From contig RPRQ01000026.1 of NCBI GenBank assembly GCA_003818205.1, positions 1-57,334 on the forward strand: a stretch of 57,334 bases of DNA. Direction: 5' to 3'. Made by a program: the position numbers and the translations under genes. The DNA comes from Bacteroidales bacterium. Its GTDB lineage: Bacteria > Bacteroidota > Bacteroidia > Bacteroidales > Tenuifilaceae. Of the stretch, positions 1 through 8,234 are shown in pieces (position 1 is the first letter of the stretch; each line of letters starts with the position of its first letter). The notes beneath the pieces are model-generated. The model searched no databases. It had not been told where the DNA came from and saw only the letters and a program-made list of their open reading frames with translations.

Positions 1-231
1 CTCCGCATCACCCCCGATAGCGCACGGATTTATATCAACGATTCAAATACAAAAGGAGCTAAGGGCGGGTTCGCCGTGGGAGGCCTTTCCGGTTCTACCA
101 AGGCGGGGTCTGCTGAATTTCTCCGCATCACCCCCGATAGCGCAAGGATTTATATCAACGACTCAAATACCAAGGGGGCTAAGGGCGGGTTCGCCGTGGG
201 AGGTCTTTCGGGTTCTACCAAGTCACCATCG
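1..231. repeat. 120-bp tandem repeats encoding 40-residue units
   Basis: Bases 1-120 and 121-231 are almost identical copies of a 120-bp unit encoding LRITPDSARIYI...GGFAVGGLSGSTK. The same unit occurs in the downstream paralogue at about 2953-3493. The array continues beyond the left edge of the window. Confidence 0.85.
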
Positions 232-2130
232 GGTAACTTCCTCGACCTCACCCCCGATAACTACTTCATTGGGCAGGAAGCGGGGAAATCTATCACCACT
301 GGGTTGTATAACTCGTTTATAGGTTACCAATCCGGCCAAGTGAATACGGTTGGTAATAATAACTTGTTCCTAGGTTATCAAAGTGGATATAGCAATATTG
401 ATGGAGATAGAAATACATTTCTTGGTAATAAAGCGGGTTACACTAACACCAACGGATTTAGCAATGTATTCGTTGGTGATAGCGCAGGATACTCAAATTC
501 TGGTGGTTATTATAATGTTATTATTGGGACTAAGGCAGGTCATTTTAATAATGCTTCGTTTAACACATTCCTAGGCTATAAAGCGGGGTATAATACATCA
601 AGCGGTATAGCAAATATGTTTCTTGGGTATTTGGCTGGATATTCAAACACCACTGGCTATAGAAATGTGTTTATGGGCTATTTTGCTGGAAGAAATAATA
701 CAACAGGTTATACCAATACATTAATTGGATCGTCAGCAGGTATGTCATTAAGTTCTGGTAATTCTAATATTATGATTGGAGCTAATGCAGGCCAATCATT
801 CTATGGTGGCGATGATAATATCTTTATTGGAAACAATAGCGGAGCTACAGTTAAAGGAAGTACATCTATTGCTAATAATAATATCTTTATTGGGAGTAGT
901 GCAGGTAATAAGGTTACTACAGGCTCAAATAACCTAATGATTGGGACTGAAAGTGGATTAGCTAATACTACTGGGTACTATAACACATTCATGGGATACC
1001 AAAGTGGATTTAATAATACAATCGGGTATAACAATACCTTTATGGGTTACCAAAGTGGGTTTACCAATACTTCTGGAAATTATAACTTATTCCTAGGCCA
1101 CCAAAGCGGATACTCTAACCTGGATGGTAGCTACAATTTCTTTATGGGTTACCAAAGCGGTTATAGCAATACAACAGGGGATTTTAACCTATTTATTGGT
1201 AGAAGAAGTGGGTATTTGAATACAACCGGTAGCCGCAATACCTTTTTTGGATCTAACTCGGGCGATAGCAACACTACAGGCGAAGATAACCTGTTTATCG
1301 GATCAGGGAGTGGATCGTCGAATACCGAGGGTAATTATAATACATTTCTTGGAAGTGCTGCTGGAGCGGCTAATACCACTGGTATTAGGAATACATTTTT
1401 AGGCTACATGTCGGGTTATCAGAATACCACTGGGAATAGCAATACATTCCTTGGCCAGTATACTGGCTATTCAAATACAACTGGATTTTACAATATTTTT
1501 ATTGGGATTACAGCAGGAGGCGCTAATACAACTGGGGCTAGGAATGTCTTTATTGGAGACCAATCAGGGTACAGCTGTGCAACAGGTCATTCAAATGTGT
1601 TTCTCGGTTACGAAGCTGGTTATAATGTTGTAAATAGTTCGAACAAACTTTATATTAGCAACTCAAAAGATTGGCCAAATCCATTAATAGGTGGCGATTT
1701 TAGTACTGGAAGGGTTGGTATAAATCGTATGCCTACTACATATGCCCTTGAAGTAAATGGTACTATATGGGCCAATGGAGCGCAGATTACAGCAGGTAAT
1801 ACAACCTGGTCAGATGCTCGTTTTAAAAAGAATATTATTACAATTAATAATGCACTAGTTAATGTTTGTGCTCTTCGGGGCGTTACTTATGATTGGGATA
1901 ATGTAAATAGCAACACCAGCAATTTCCCTAAAGGAAAGCAAATAGGTGTTATTGCTCAAGAAGTTGAGAAGATTTTTCCTGAACTTGTAACAACTGGAGA
2001 AGATGGGTATAAATCAGTCGCTTACGAAAAAATGTCTGCATTATTAGTTGAAGCTATCAAAGAGCAACAGAAACAAATCGAAGCACTCAAAGCCGAGCTC
2101 GAATCGATAAAGGCGATGCTTAAAAAGTAA
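1..2130 (+). CDS. Repeat-rich surface/tail-fibre-like protein with C-terminal S74 chaperone domain (5' partial)
   Basis: The frame is open from base 1, so the start and signal peptide lie outside the window; a GTG at 76 is internal to a repeat and is not a real start. The visible 709 residues begin with 40-residue repeats containing GGFAVGGLSGSTK and TPDSARIYI. A long array of about 16-residue units follows (roughly residues 90-560) of the form N-x-F-x-G-x-x-S/A-G-x-x-N-T-T-G, expected to form a beta-solenoid. The C-terminus (from about residue 600) reads WSDARFKKNI, then GVIAQEVEKIFPEL and a coiled coil: an intramolecular chaperone of the endosialidase type (peptidase S74). Ser604 and Lys609 have the five-residue spacing of the known catalytic Ser-Lys pair, so self-cleavage after trimerisation is likely. 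Role (adhesin or cell-surface fibre) is inferred. Paralogue of the next gene. Confidence 0.85.
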   Translation, partial: LRITPDSARIYINDSNTKGAKGGFAVGGLSGSTKAGSAEFLRITPDSARIYINDSNTKGAKGGFAVGGLSGSTKSPSGNFLDLTPDNYFIGQEAGKSITTGLYNSFIGYQSGQVNTVGNNNLFLGYQSGYSNIDGDRNTFLGNKAGYTNTNGFSNVFVGDSAGYSNSGGYYNVIIGTKAGHFNNASFNTFLGYKAGYNTSSGIANMFLGYLAGYSNTTGYRNVFMGYFAGRNNTTGYTNTLIGSSAGMSLSSGNSNIMIGANAGQSFYGGDDNIFIGNNSGATVKGSTSIANNNIFIGSSAGNKVTTGSNNLMIGTESGLANTTGYYNTFMGYQSGFNNTIGYNNTFMGYQSGFTNTSGNYNLFLGHQSGYSNLDGSYNFFMGYQSGYSNTTGDFNLFIGRRSGYLNTTGSRNTFFGSNSGDSNTTGEDNLFIGSGSGSSNTEGNYNTFLGSAAGAANTTGIRNTFLGYMSGYQNTTGNSNTFLGQYTGYSNTTGFYNIFIGITAGGANTTGARNVFIGDQSGYSCATGHSNVFLGYEAGYNVVNSSNKLYISNSKDWPNPLIGGDFSTGRVGINRMPTTYALEVNGTIWANGAQITAGNTTWSDARFKKNIITINNALVNVCALRGVTYDWDNVNSNTSNFPKGKQIGVIAQEVEKIFPELVTTGEDGYKSVAYEKMSALLVEAIKEQQKQIEALKAELESIKAMLKK

Positions 2131-2145
2131 TCTTTATTTATATTT

Positions 2146-2264
2146 CAATGTCGTTTACATAAGGATTTTGTAATTGACGCTTTCAGGTCTTCCGACTCTG
2201 AAAGGTCAATCAAGCTGGTTAACCTGACTGTCTGCGTTTTATCAACCTTAAGTAAACGACATTG
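2146..2264. repeat. Long inverted repeat with CAATGTCGTTTAC arms and an inner hairpin
   Basis: CAATGTCGTTTAC at 2146-2158 is the exact reverse complement of GTAAACGACATTG at 2252-2264. Inside lies a second hairpin, TTGACGCTTTCAG at 2174-2186 pairing with CTGAAAGGTCAA at 2198-2209 with one bulged base. The same outer arms recur at 46804-46843. It lies just after the stop of the first S74 gene, so it may protect or end the transcript, or be a dispersed element. Confidence 0.6.
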
Positions 2265-2280
2265 ATTTATATTTAACGGT

Positions 2281-2320
2281 AAACCCTATCAGTATAATAT
2301 CCGGTAGGGTTTTCTTGTTC
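2281..2320 (+). terminator. Probable rho-independent terminator of the first S74 gene
   Basis: AAACCCTATC (2281-2290) pairs with GGTAGGGTTT (2303-2312) with one wobble, and a T-rich tract follows. It lies about 150 bases after the stop codon. Confidence 0.6.
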
Positions 2321-2386
2321 TTATCTTCATTATCCCATTTTTGTCAAAAATAGAATCAATTTTATTTAATTTATTTATTTATTCAC

Positions 2387-2394
2387 TACCTTTC
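2387..2394 (+). promoter_or_regulatory. Possible -7 box (TACCTTTC)
   Basis: TACCTTTC differs from the Bacteroidota -7 consensus TAnnTTTG only at the last base and lies 23 bases before the ATG at 2418. No good -33 TTG at the right distance was seen. Confidence 0.3.
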
Positions 2395-2417
2395 ATATTG
2401 TTTTAAAAATCACTACT

Positions 2418-5105
2418 ATGAAAGCTGAAATTTCAAAAAAACTTGCAATCCTTATAGCCCTTTCGCTATACGTGTTCCTAGGATTTGCTCAAACCCCACA
2501 GGGCTTTTCGTACCAAGCGGTTGTGCGTAATGGCAGTGGTACCCCTATCGTTGACCAGTTTGTTGGGGTGGAGATAACCCTCCAGAACACGCTGGAAGCA
2601 GTGCTATACACCGAAACCCATCGTCCGAGGACCAACGCCCAAGGCGTTATCTCTATAACCATTGGCGGAGGGGAGAAGGTGGGAACCAATACCTTTGCCA
2701 GCATTCCATGGAATACAGGTGATGTTCTGGTCAAGGTTAGAATCGATCCAACGGGGAGTACCAATTACACCCTTGTAGGAGCACCCACCAAGCTCCAATC
2801 AGTCCCCTATGCACTTTACACCAACCCGAAGGAGGTTGTCAGCTCCCCGGGCGCCGATCCCAATGCCCCCATCTTTGAGGTGAAGAACAGCCTAGGGCAG
2901 GTTGTTTTCGGCGTTTACCAAGGAGGGGTAAGGGTTAACGTGGAGGATGTGGCCAAGAGCGCCAAGGGCGGTTTCGCCGTGGGAGGCCTATCGGGGTCAA
3001 CCAAGGCTGGGTCTGCTGAGTTTTTCCGCATCACCCCCGATAGTGCTCGGATCTATATCAATGATTCAGGTATCAAGGGTGCCAAGGGCGGATTTGCTGT
3101 GGGTGGTCTCTCTGGCTCAACAAAGGGGAGCACTACTTTTCTGAGCATTACCCCCGATAGCACCAGGATCTACATCGATAATTCGACCACTAAGGGTGCT
3201 AAGGGCGGATTCGCCGTTGGAGGCCTTTCGGGCTCAACGAAAGGGGTGACCACTGAATTTCTTCGCATTACCCCCGATAGCACTAGAATCTACATCGATA
3301 ATTCGACCACTAAGGGTGCTAAGGGCGGATTCGCCGTTGGAGGTCTTTCGGGCTCAACGAAAGGGGTAACTACTGAATTTCTTCGCATCACTCCCGATAG
3401 TACACGAATTTACATCGATGATTCAAACACCAAGGGTGCTAAGGGCGGATTCGCAGTAGGAGGACTTTCCGGTTCAACCAAGGGGGGAAAAGCTGACTTT
3501 TTTAACGTATCAGCCGCCACCGCAGCCAACGTGATAAAAAACGAATCGCGAATTATGTGGTACCCTAAAAGATCGGCATTGCTCGCCGGTGAAATAAGCG
3601 TTCTTCACCCCGATAGCGTTGGGCTATACTCTATGTCGCTAGGCTACCGAAATATTGCTCATGGCAGCTACTCACAGGCGATGGGTTACAAAAGCGTTGC
3701 ACGAGGAGATAACTCTACAGCCATCGGCTATGAGGCCATAGCGGCTGGTGTAAACTCCTTCTCATTCGGTAACGGTTCAAAAGCCTTAGGGTTTGGCAGC
3801 TTCGCTTTTGGGGCTAAGGGGGTTGATGCTAACGGCGTAACTCAAGATGTATCGACTGATGCAACCGGAGCCTTCTCCTTTGCATTCGGGTTAGGCTCTA
3901 AGGCAAAAGCGTTAGGCTCATTTGTACTAGGTGTTAACTGTGAATCATCGAATAAATTTGCATTCGCAACGGGTTTTAACTCCAAAGCATTAGGACTAAA
4001 CTCTGTGGCAATGGGGGTTGACAATGTATCACAAGGACCTGTTTCATTCACCATGGGGTATGGGAATACAGCTATAGCTCTATATGCTTTTGCATTTGGT
4101 GCTAGTAATAATGCGAATGGGCAATCATCTTTGGCCTTCGGGCAAGAAAACACCGCTGGTGGCTTGTATTCAGTTGCTGGTGGGTATAAAAATGTAGCTT
4201 CAGGTAACTACTCATTTGCTGTTGGTACAGAGAACTATGCAACTGGACACATATCATTAGCGGTTGGAAAATTAAATAATTGTAGTGGAATAGCATCTGC
4301 TGCTTTTGGACAGGAAAATATATCTGGTGGATCAAATTCTTTTGCATCTGGTTACAAAACAAAAGCTAGCGGCCAGAACTCCTTTGCTTTGGGAAATTTA
4401 ACTCAGGCAGTATTTGATAATGCAATCGCATTTGGCGATAGCAGCAGTGCAGAAGGATATTGTTCAATCGCTACAGGATACCATGTTACTGCAAAAGCTT
4501 ACGCCTCATTGGTAATTGGACAGTATAATAAAAAATTGGGGTCTCCTAGCGGTTGGGTAGATACCGACCCAATATTTGTTATTGGAAATGGTACTGGGCC
4601 TAACTCTTTTCAAAGAAACGATGCACTGGTTATATACAAAAATGGGAAAATGAAAGTCGATGGAGATTTGTACCCGAATGATAATGGATCCCCTTTTCTT
4701 GGCACAGCATCAAACAGATGGTCAGTTATTTATGCAGTTAATAATGTAATACAAACTTCAGATGCAAGGTTAAAGAAGGATATAATCAACTTAAGCTATG
4801 GGTTGAAAGATATCTTAAAATTACGTCCTGTCACATTTATATGGAAAGACGGAAAGGATCAGAGCATCAAATTAGGATTGATTGCCCAAGAAGTACAACC
4901 TATAATTAATGAGGTAGTAGATGTTGGCGATGATCAAGATAAAACACTGGGTATAAACTACACCTCTCTAATACCAGTTCTAATCAATAGTATTCAGGAA
5001 CAGCAAAAGATCATTGAAGAACAAAAAGCAAAGAATATCGTTCTTGAGAATCAGATAAATGAAATCAGTAAAAAGCTGGAGGAGCTGGAAAAAAGGATTA
5101 AATAA
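2418..5105 (+). CDS. Secreted adhesin-like protein with YadA-type head repeats and C-terminal S74 chaperone
   Basis: 895 residues. A signal peptide ends at about residue 24 (LGFA|QTPQGFSYQAV). An N-terminal beta domain (about 25-175) resembles those that open many Bacteroidota tail-fibre-domain proteins. Five copies of a 40-residue unit with GGFAVGGLSGSTK follow (about 180-365), then about 300 residues of 14-residue YadA/Hep_Hag-like head repeats (A-x-G-x-x-S-x-A-x-G pattern). The C-terminus has SDARLKKDI, GLIAQEVQPI and a final coiled coil, i.e. the S74 intramolecular chaperone; Ser781 and Lys786 fit the catalytic pair. A trimeric, self-processed surface fibre is the likely form; ligand unknown. 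It shares repeat DNA with the preceding gene but has a different head repeat, so the two are probably functional variants. Confidence 0.85.
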   Translation: MKAEISKKLAILIALSLYVFLGFAQTPQGFSYQAVVRNGSGTPIVDQFVGVEITLQNTLEAVLYTETHRPRTNAQGVISITIGGGEKVGTNTFASIPWNTGDVLVKVRIDPTGSTNYTLVGAPTKLQSVPYALYTNPKEVVSSPGADPNAPIFEVKNSLGQVVFGVYQGGVRVNVEDVAKSAKGGFAVGGLSGSTKAGSAEFFRITPDSARIYINDSGIKGAKGGFAVGGLSGSTKGSTTFLSITPDSTRIYIDNSTTKGAKGGFAVGGLSGSTKGVTTEFLRITPDSTRIYIDNSTTKGAKGGFAVGGLSGSTKGVTTEFLRITPDSTRIYIDDSNTKGAKGGFAVGGLSGSTKGGKADFFNVSAATAANVIKNESRIMWYPKRSALLAGEISVLHPDSVGLYSMSLGYRNIAHGSYSQAMGYKSVARGDNSTAIGYEAIAAGVNSFSFGNGSKALGFGSFAFGAKGVDANGVTQDVSTDATGAFSFAFGLGSKAKALGSFVLGVNCESSNKFAFATGFNSKALGLNSVAMGVDNVSQGPVSFTMGYGNTAIALYAFAFGASNNANGQSSLAFGQENTAGGLYSVAGGYKNVASGNYSFAVGTENYATGHISLAVGKLNNCSGIASAAFGQENISGGSNSFASGYKTKASGQNSFALGNLTQAVFDNAIAFGDSSSAEGYCSIATGYHVTAKAYASLVIGQYNKKLGSPSGWVDTDPIFVIGNGTGPNSFQRNDALVIYKNGKMKVDGDLYPNDNGSPFLGTASNRWSVIYAVNNVIQTSDARLKKDIINLSYGLKDILKLRPVTFIWKDGKDQSIKLGLIAQEVQPIINEVVDVGDDQDKTLGINYTSLIPVLINSIQEQQKIIEEQKAKNIVLENQINEISKKLEELEKRIK
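2953..3493. repeat. 120-bp tandem repeat array inside the adhesin gene
   Basis: Four to five 120-bp units encode 40 residues each. The copies starting near 3195 and 3315 are nearly identical in DNA, whereas the outer ones have diverged, as expected from recent duplication or gene conversion within the array. Confidence 0.8.
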
Positions 5106-5108
5106 CGT

Positions 5109-5256
5109 AAAAGAGGGTGTCTGAAAATAGTCTAATAAAACTTAACCACAAAGACCGCAAAGTAAATCACAAAGGTCACGAAACGATGAATATCATTATA
5201 ATAACTTTGTGTCCTTCGAGTTCTTTGTGGTTAAACATATTTAGACATCCTCTTTT
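5109..5256. repeat. Palindromic element, family 1 (AAAGAGGGTGTCT ends)
   Basis: The left end AAAAGAGGGTGTCTGAAA (5109-5126) matches the reverse complement of the right end TTTAGACATCCTCTTTT (5240-5256). Inside, CTTAACCACAAAGAC near 5141 pairs with TTCTTTGTGGTTAAAC near 5221. A second element with the same ends lies at 10955-11084. It sits between convergent genes and could stop transcription from both sides. The 62-residue open frame within it is not a gene. Confidence 0.65.
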
Positions 5257-5281
5257 ATTTGAAATAACTTCTACCTACCTA

Positions 5282-7708
5282 TCAGAACAATTTAAATATT
5301 CCTAAGTATTGTAAAAGCATTATTAGTAGGAGAACTATAGTAAGTACCCAAACTAAGATATTGTAAATACTGCTACTCTTTGTTTTAAAAAACCTCATCA
5401 GCAGTAGAATCAGAATCAATAATATTACTAGTATATAAACCCAGAAAGGAATTGGAGAGGCTTTCCCCTCGTACACAATCTCACCCCTTACGCTAATTTG
5501 AATTGAAGGGTTTGAACCACTCGGAACATTAGCCAATACTATATAGTAGCATCCGTCTAGACCATCTTTTATCTCTTTAACATACGGTTCTCGCTCTAAG
5601 CTATTGCTTTTTAGCTGCTTTAGTGAAGTACTGCTCTGTTTCTTTGAAGGGTTAATAGCAACCTTTATAGTTGAACCAAATCCTGGACCCATGTAGTATC
5701 CGAACTTATTTTTTGGTCGAATCTTTAGTATCAAACTATTATTAACTTTACCTACACTAGCTGTTGAGCCAGATGGTGGTATAGTATCAACCACATCGGG
5801 TTTTGCCTCAACAACCTGCCCGAATTTAACAACGGATGAAACAATAGTTGTTCTCTCGAATTTGCCAACACCATTCAGCTCTCCATTTATTATAAAAATC
5901 ACGTTATAGATACCTGCTAGCTCTGTTTTTTTATAGTATCCTTTATAAACCCCATTGCCTATATCTGTTAGATCAACCTTTTGCTCAGAGGCAAGCAGCG
6001 CATTATAAAAAGAAGTATCGTTGGCCATCAGCTGCTGAAACTTTTCATTAGCAGCCGATGTCATATCCACCGTACTATCGATTACTGGTGTTTTATAGGT
6101 TGACAGGAGCTGCCCTATATCATCGCCTGGTTTTAGGAGTATCGCATTCACTCTATTCCCAGTTCCAGTAAGAGGATTCCCCGCATAGGTTAACTTTGTA
6201 CTGAAATGAATAGTATCACCAACAGTATAGATACTCTTATCCAAACCACATTTGTACTTTAAAAGATGATCGTCAGCAAAAGCAATAATATTGAAGGGGT
6301 CTTGAGTCTGCCCCGTCAAAGTTACCTCCCATTTACCACCCGAACTTATTTTCGGATTCCCATCAATTGGGAAATTGAACGTTAGCATTTTAAGGTTATC
6401 CAACCTAGGTTTGGCTTTTGAGGTAATATCAACATTATTTTTCTTAACAGATATTACAAGATTACTAACCGATTCTCCAGAGAGTTCAATAAGCAGCTTT
6501 GAAATATTCTCGTTCAGGTTAAATGAGTATGTTGATGAATCCGATAGGCTAGTATCGTACCTCTTGAAAACAATTTGAGGGCTACCGTCTGCTAGCATAT
6601 TACAGAACTGAATGCTAAACCACTCTGTAAGGGTAGGAGTTGTTTGCACAACGTGTAGCGCCTCACCGCCACTACTGGTGGCAATGTTGCTGAGAATTTC
6701 TGGAGCCAACCCAGCACCCCACGTTGCAATGGTATAGTACCTAATGCTATCCTTGGGGAAAGAGGATTTGTTATTTAACGAATCGATACCATTATTAATA
6801 CTATTACCATCGCTATTTACCTGTGGTCCATAATTCTGCAAGCCATCAGTAAAAAGGAACACCATTCTTTTTGTATTCGGAGTTTTGTTCTTATTTAGTA
6901 ATAGCTTGCTCTTTGCATTAAGTAAACCTGAGGCCATAGCAGTCATCTGCAATGGTACTCTTGGGGTCAAGTCATTTTGCACTTTATAGGATGCATAGTT
7001 AGCAAGAACCGGTTCATAAATGGAAGTTATTTTGACAAATTTCTTTGGAAAATAGGTTAATTCGGGTTGGTAGAGAATTGATGAGTAGTAGGTTAACCCA
7101 AGAGAATCCCCTTCCTGCTGAAACGCTTCCAGCTTGGGAACAAACATATTCACAGCATCCTTAAGAGCCTGAATGCGAGTACCCGTTCCCCCATCAACAT
7201 CCAGCGACATGCTTCCTGAAATATCAAGGGTCAAGACAACTTTTACACTATCACGAATAATTGGTACTCTGAAATCCTTCGACTGTGATGCTAAATCTTT
7301 GGTAACTGTTATTCCAAAATCTAGGTGATTATCAGCTGATGTTAGGCACTTTTTATTTACTAAGATGGTTATAACATTATTGATATTTGTAACACTATGG
7401 TTATTGGTAATATTACTACAACCACCATTAGTATAGGTAATAGTAAAAGTATATGGTAGTGTTACCAATAAGGGGATAGGGTAATTTGTATTCTCTTTTA
7501 AATGAACGCTGGGTAAAAGAATTCTACCTGATGGAAGTGTGGTTGCACCATCTGGGTAATCATCGATATTATCACTAATAATCTGCGAATAAAGTAATCC
7601 ATTACTTAAAAGAATAAAAGTTAGGCATAAGCCAATAACTCTTTTTACAAACGTGAATTTGCCTTTAACCTCGAATAATTCGAGCGTTTTAATTTTTGTT
7701 GGATCCAT
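5282..7708 (-). CDS. Membrane-anchored von Willebrand factor A domain protein
   Basis: 808 residues. An N-terminal hydrophobic stretch (about 24-41, ending LLYSQ) acts as a signal peptide after a long basic lead. A VWA domain starts near residue 155, with the metal-ion-dependent adhesion site D162-x-S-G-S (VVLTLDISGSMS) and later MVFLFTDGLQ. Several beta-rich, probably Ig-like regions follow. The C-terminus has two closely spaced hydrophobic segments (about 750-772 and 782-803) separated by a short basic loop, so the body is anchored with both N-terminal domain and VWA outside the cytoplasm. The neighbouring minus-strand gene is a full-length paralogue. Protein-protein adhesion or envelope assembly is inferred from VWA; the partner is unknown. 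The surface-fibre genes lie next to it. Confidence 0.75.
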   Translation of the reverse strand: MDPTKIKTLELFEVKGKFTFVKRVIGLCLTFILLSNGLLYSQIISDNIDDYPDGATTLPSGRILLPSVHLKENTNYPIPLLVTLPYTFTITYTNGGCSNITNNHSVTNINNVITILVNKKCLTSADNHLDFGITVTKDLASQSKDFRVPIIRDSVKVVLTLDISGSMSLDVDGGTGTRIQALKDAVNMFVPKLEAFQQEGDSLGLTYYSSILYQPELTYFPKKFVKITSIYEPVLANYASYKVQNDLTPRVPLQMTAMASGLLNAKSKLLLNKNKTPNTKRMVFLFTDGLQNYGPQVNSDGNSINNGIDSLNNKSSFPKDSIRYYTIATWGAGLAPEILSNIATSSGGEALHVVQTTPTLTEWFSIQFCNMLADGSPQIVFKRYDTSLSDSSTYSFNLNENISKLLIELSGESVSNLVISVKKNNVDITSKAKPRLDNLKMLTFNFPIDGNPKISSGGKWEVTLTGQTQDPFNIIAFADDHLLKYKCGLDKSIYTVGDTIHFSTKLTYAGNPLTGTGNRVNAILLKPGDDIGQLLSTYKTPVIDSTVDMTSAANEKFQQLMANDTSFYNALLASEQKVDLTDIGNGVYKGYYKKTELAGIYNVIFIINGELNGVGKFERTTIVSSVVKFGQVVEAKPDVVDTIPPSGSTASVGKVNNSLILKIRPKNKFGYYMGPGFGSTIKVAINPSKKQSSTSLKQLKSNSLEREPYVKEIKDGLDGCYYIVLANVPSGSNPSIQISVRGEIVYEGKASPIPFWVYILVILLILILLLMRFFKTKSSSIYNILVWVLTIVLLLIMLLQYLGIFKLF

Positions 7709-8179
7709 GGCTTTTAGGTTTTAGGTTATTACTATGTTTGGTTAACGATGATATCGTTTTAGACAAAATAATGCAATGTACTTATTTTCAATAAAAATTT
7801 GAGTCCCATTTATCATATAGGGTTCAACTTAAAGCAGCTTTTTATAGCTATCTCTGGCTGTAGTTTAATTTAGCGTTGCAATCCATTTCTACGACTCTTT
7901 GTGCCCCTGCCTACCGGCAGGGAACACAGAAAATCACAGCTTGTCCCGATTTATCGGGAGAGAGAAAGAAATTACTCAATAATATACATTGTTGTTGTTT
8001 GTCACAAAAGAGCTTAACAGTTTCGTTTAAGGTTTTTTTTCACTGAAGAAGGATTGGAATAATCGATGAAACGAACCCTTTATTTAAGGTAAACTCCGTG
8101 ATCTCCCTGCCTACCGGCAGGCAGGCGTGTCTCCGTTGTGAGTAGTTTCGAGTTATCTATTCTTATCCATTTTTTCGCA
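7709..8179. other. Intergenic region with palindromic repeats; no gene seen
   Basis: This gap between the two VWA genes holds CCCTGCCTACCGGCAGGG (7905-7922), TCCCGATTTATCGGGA (7944-7959) and CCCTGCCTACCGGCAGGCAGG (8105-8125), set among short stretches such as ACACAGAAAATCACAG and GTGTCTCCGTTG. All are members of the dispersed palindromic families listed elsewhere. No coding frame is convincing. Confidence 0.6.
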
Positions 8180-8218
8180 AAATAAAACCCGATTGGCTGC
8201 TCATTACCAATCAGGTTT
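8180..8218 (-). terminator. Rho-independent terminator of the second VWA gene
   Basis: AAACCCGATTGG (8185-8196) pairs with CCAATCAGGTTT (8207-8218) with one mismatch. Read on the minus strand the stem is followed by TTTTATTTTG. It starts 17 bases after the stop at 8235. Confidence 0.75.
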
Positions 8219-8234
8219 CAATAAAAAACTGTTC

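Noticed and set aside
3842-4362. Long minus-strand frames inside the adhesin gene
   Set aside because: Low-complexity repeats leave the opposite strand open; the plus-strand product has a signal peptide and recognised domains.
5117-5305. 62-residue open frame on the plus strand
   Set aside because: It lies entirely in a palindromic element and its translation mirrors the repeat words (NHKDRKVNHKGH); no ribosome site or conserved feature.
8022-8042. TTAACAG-TTTC-GTTTAAG as another Pho-box-like pair
   Set aside because: The second word does not match, and no gene begins just downstream on that strand.
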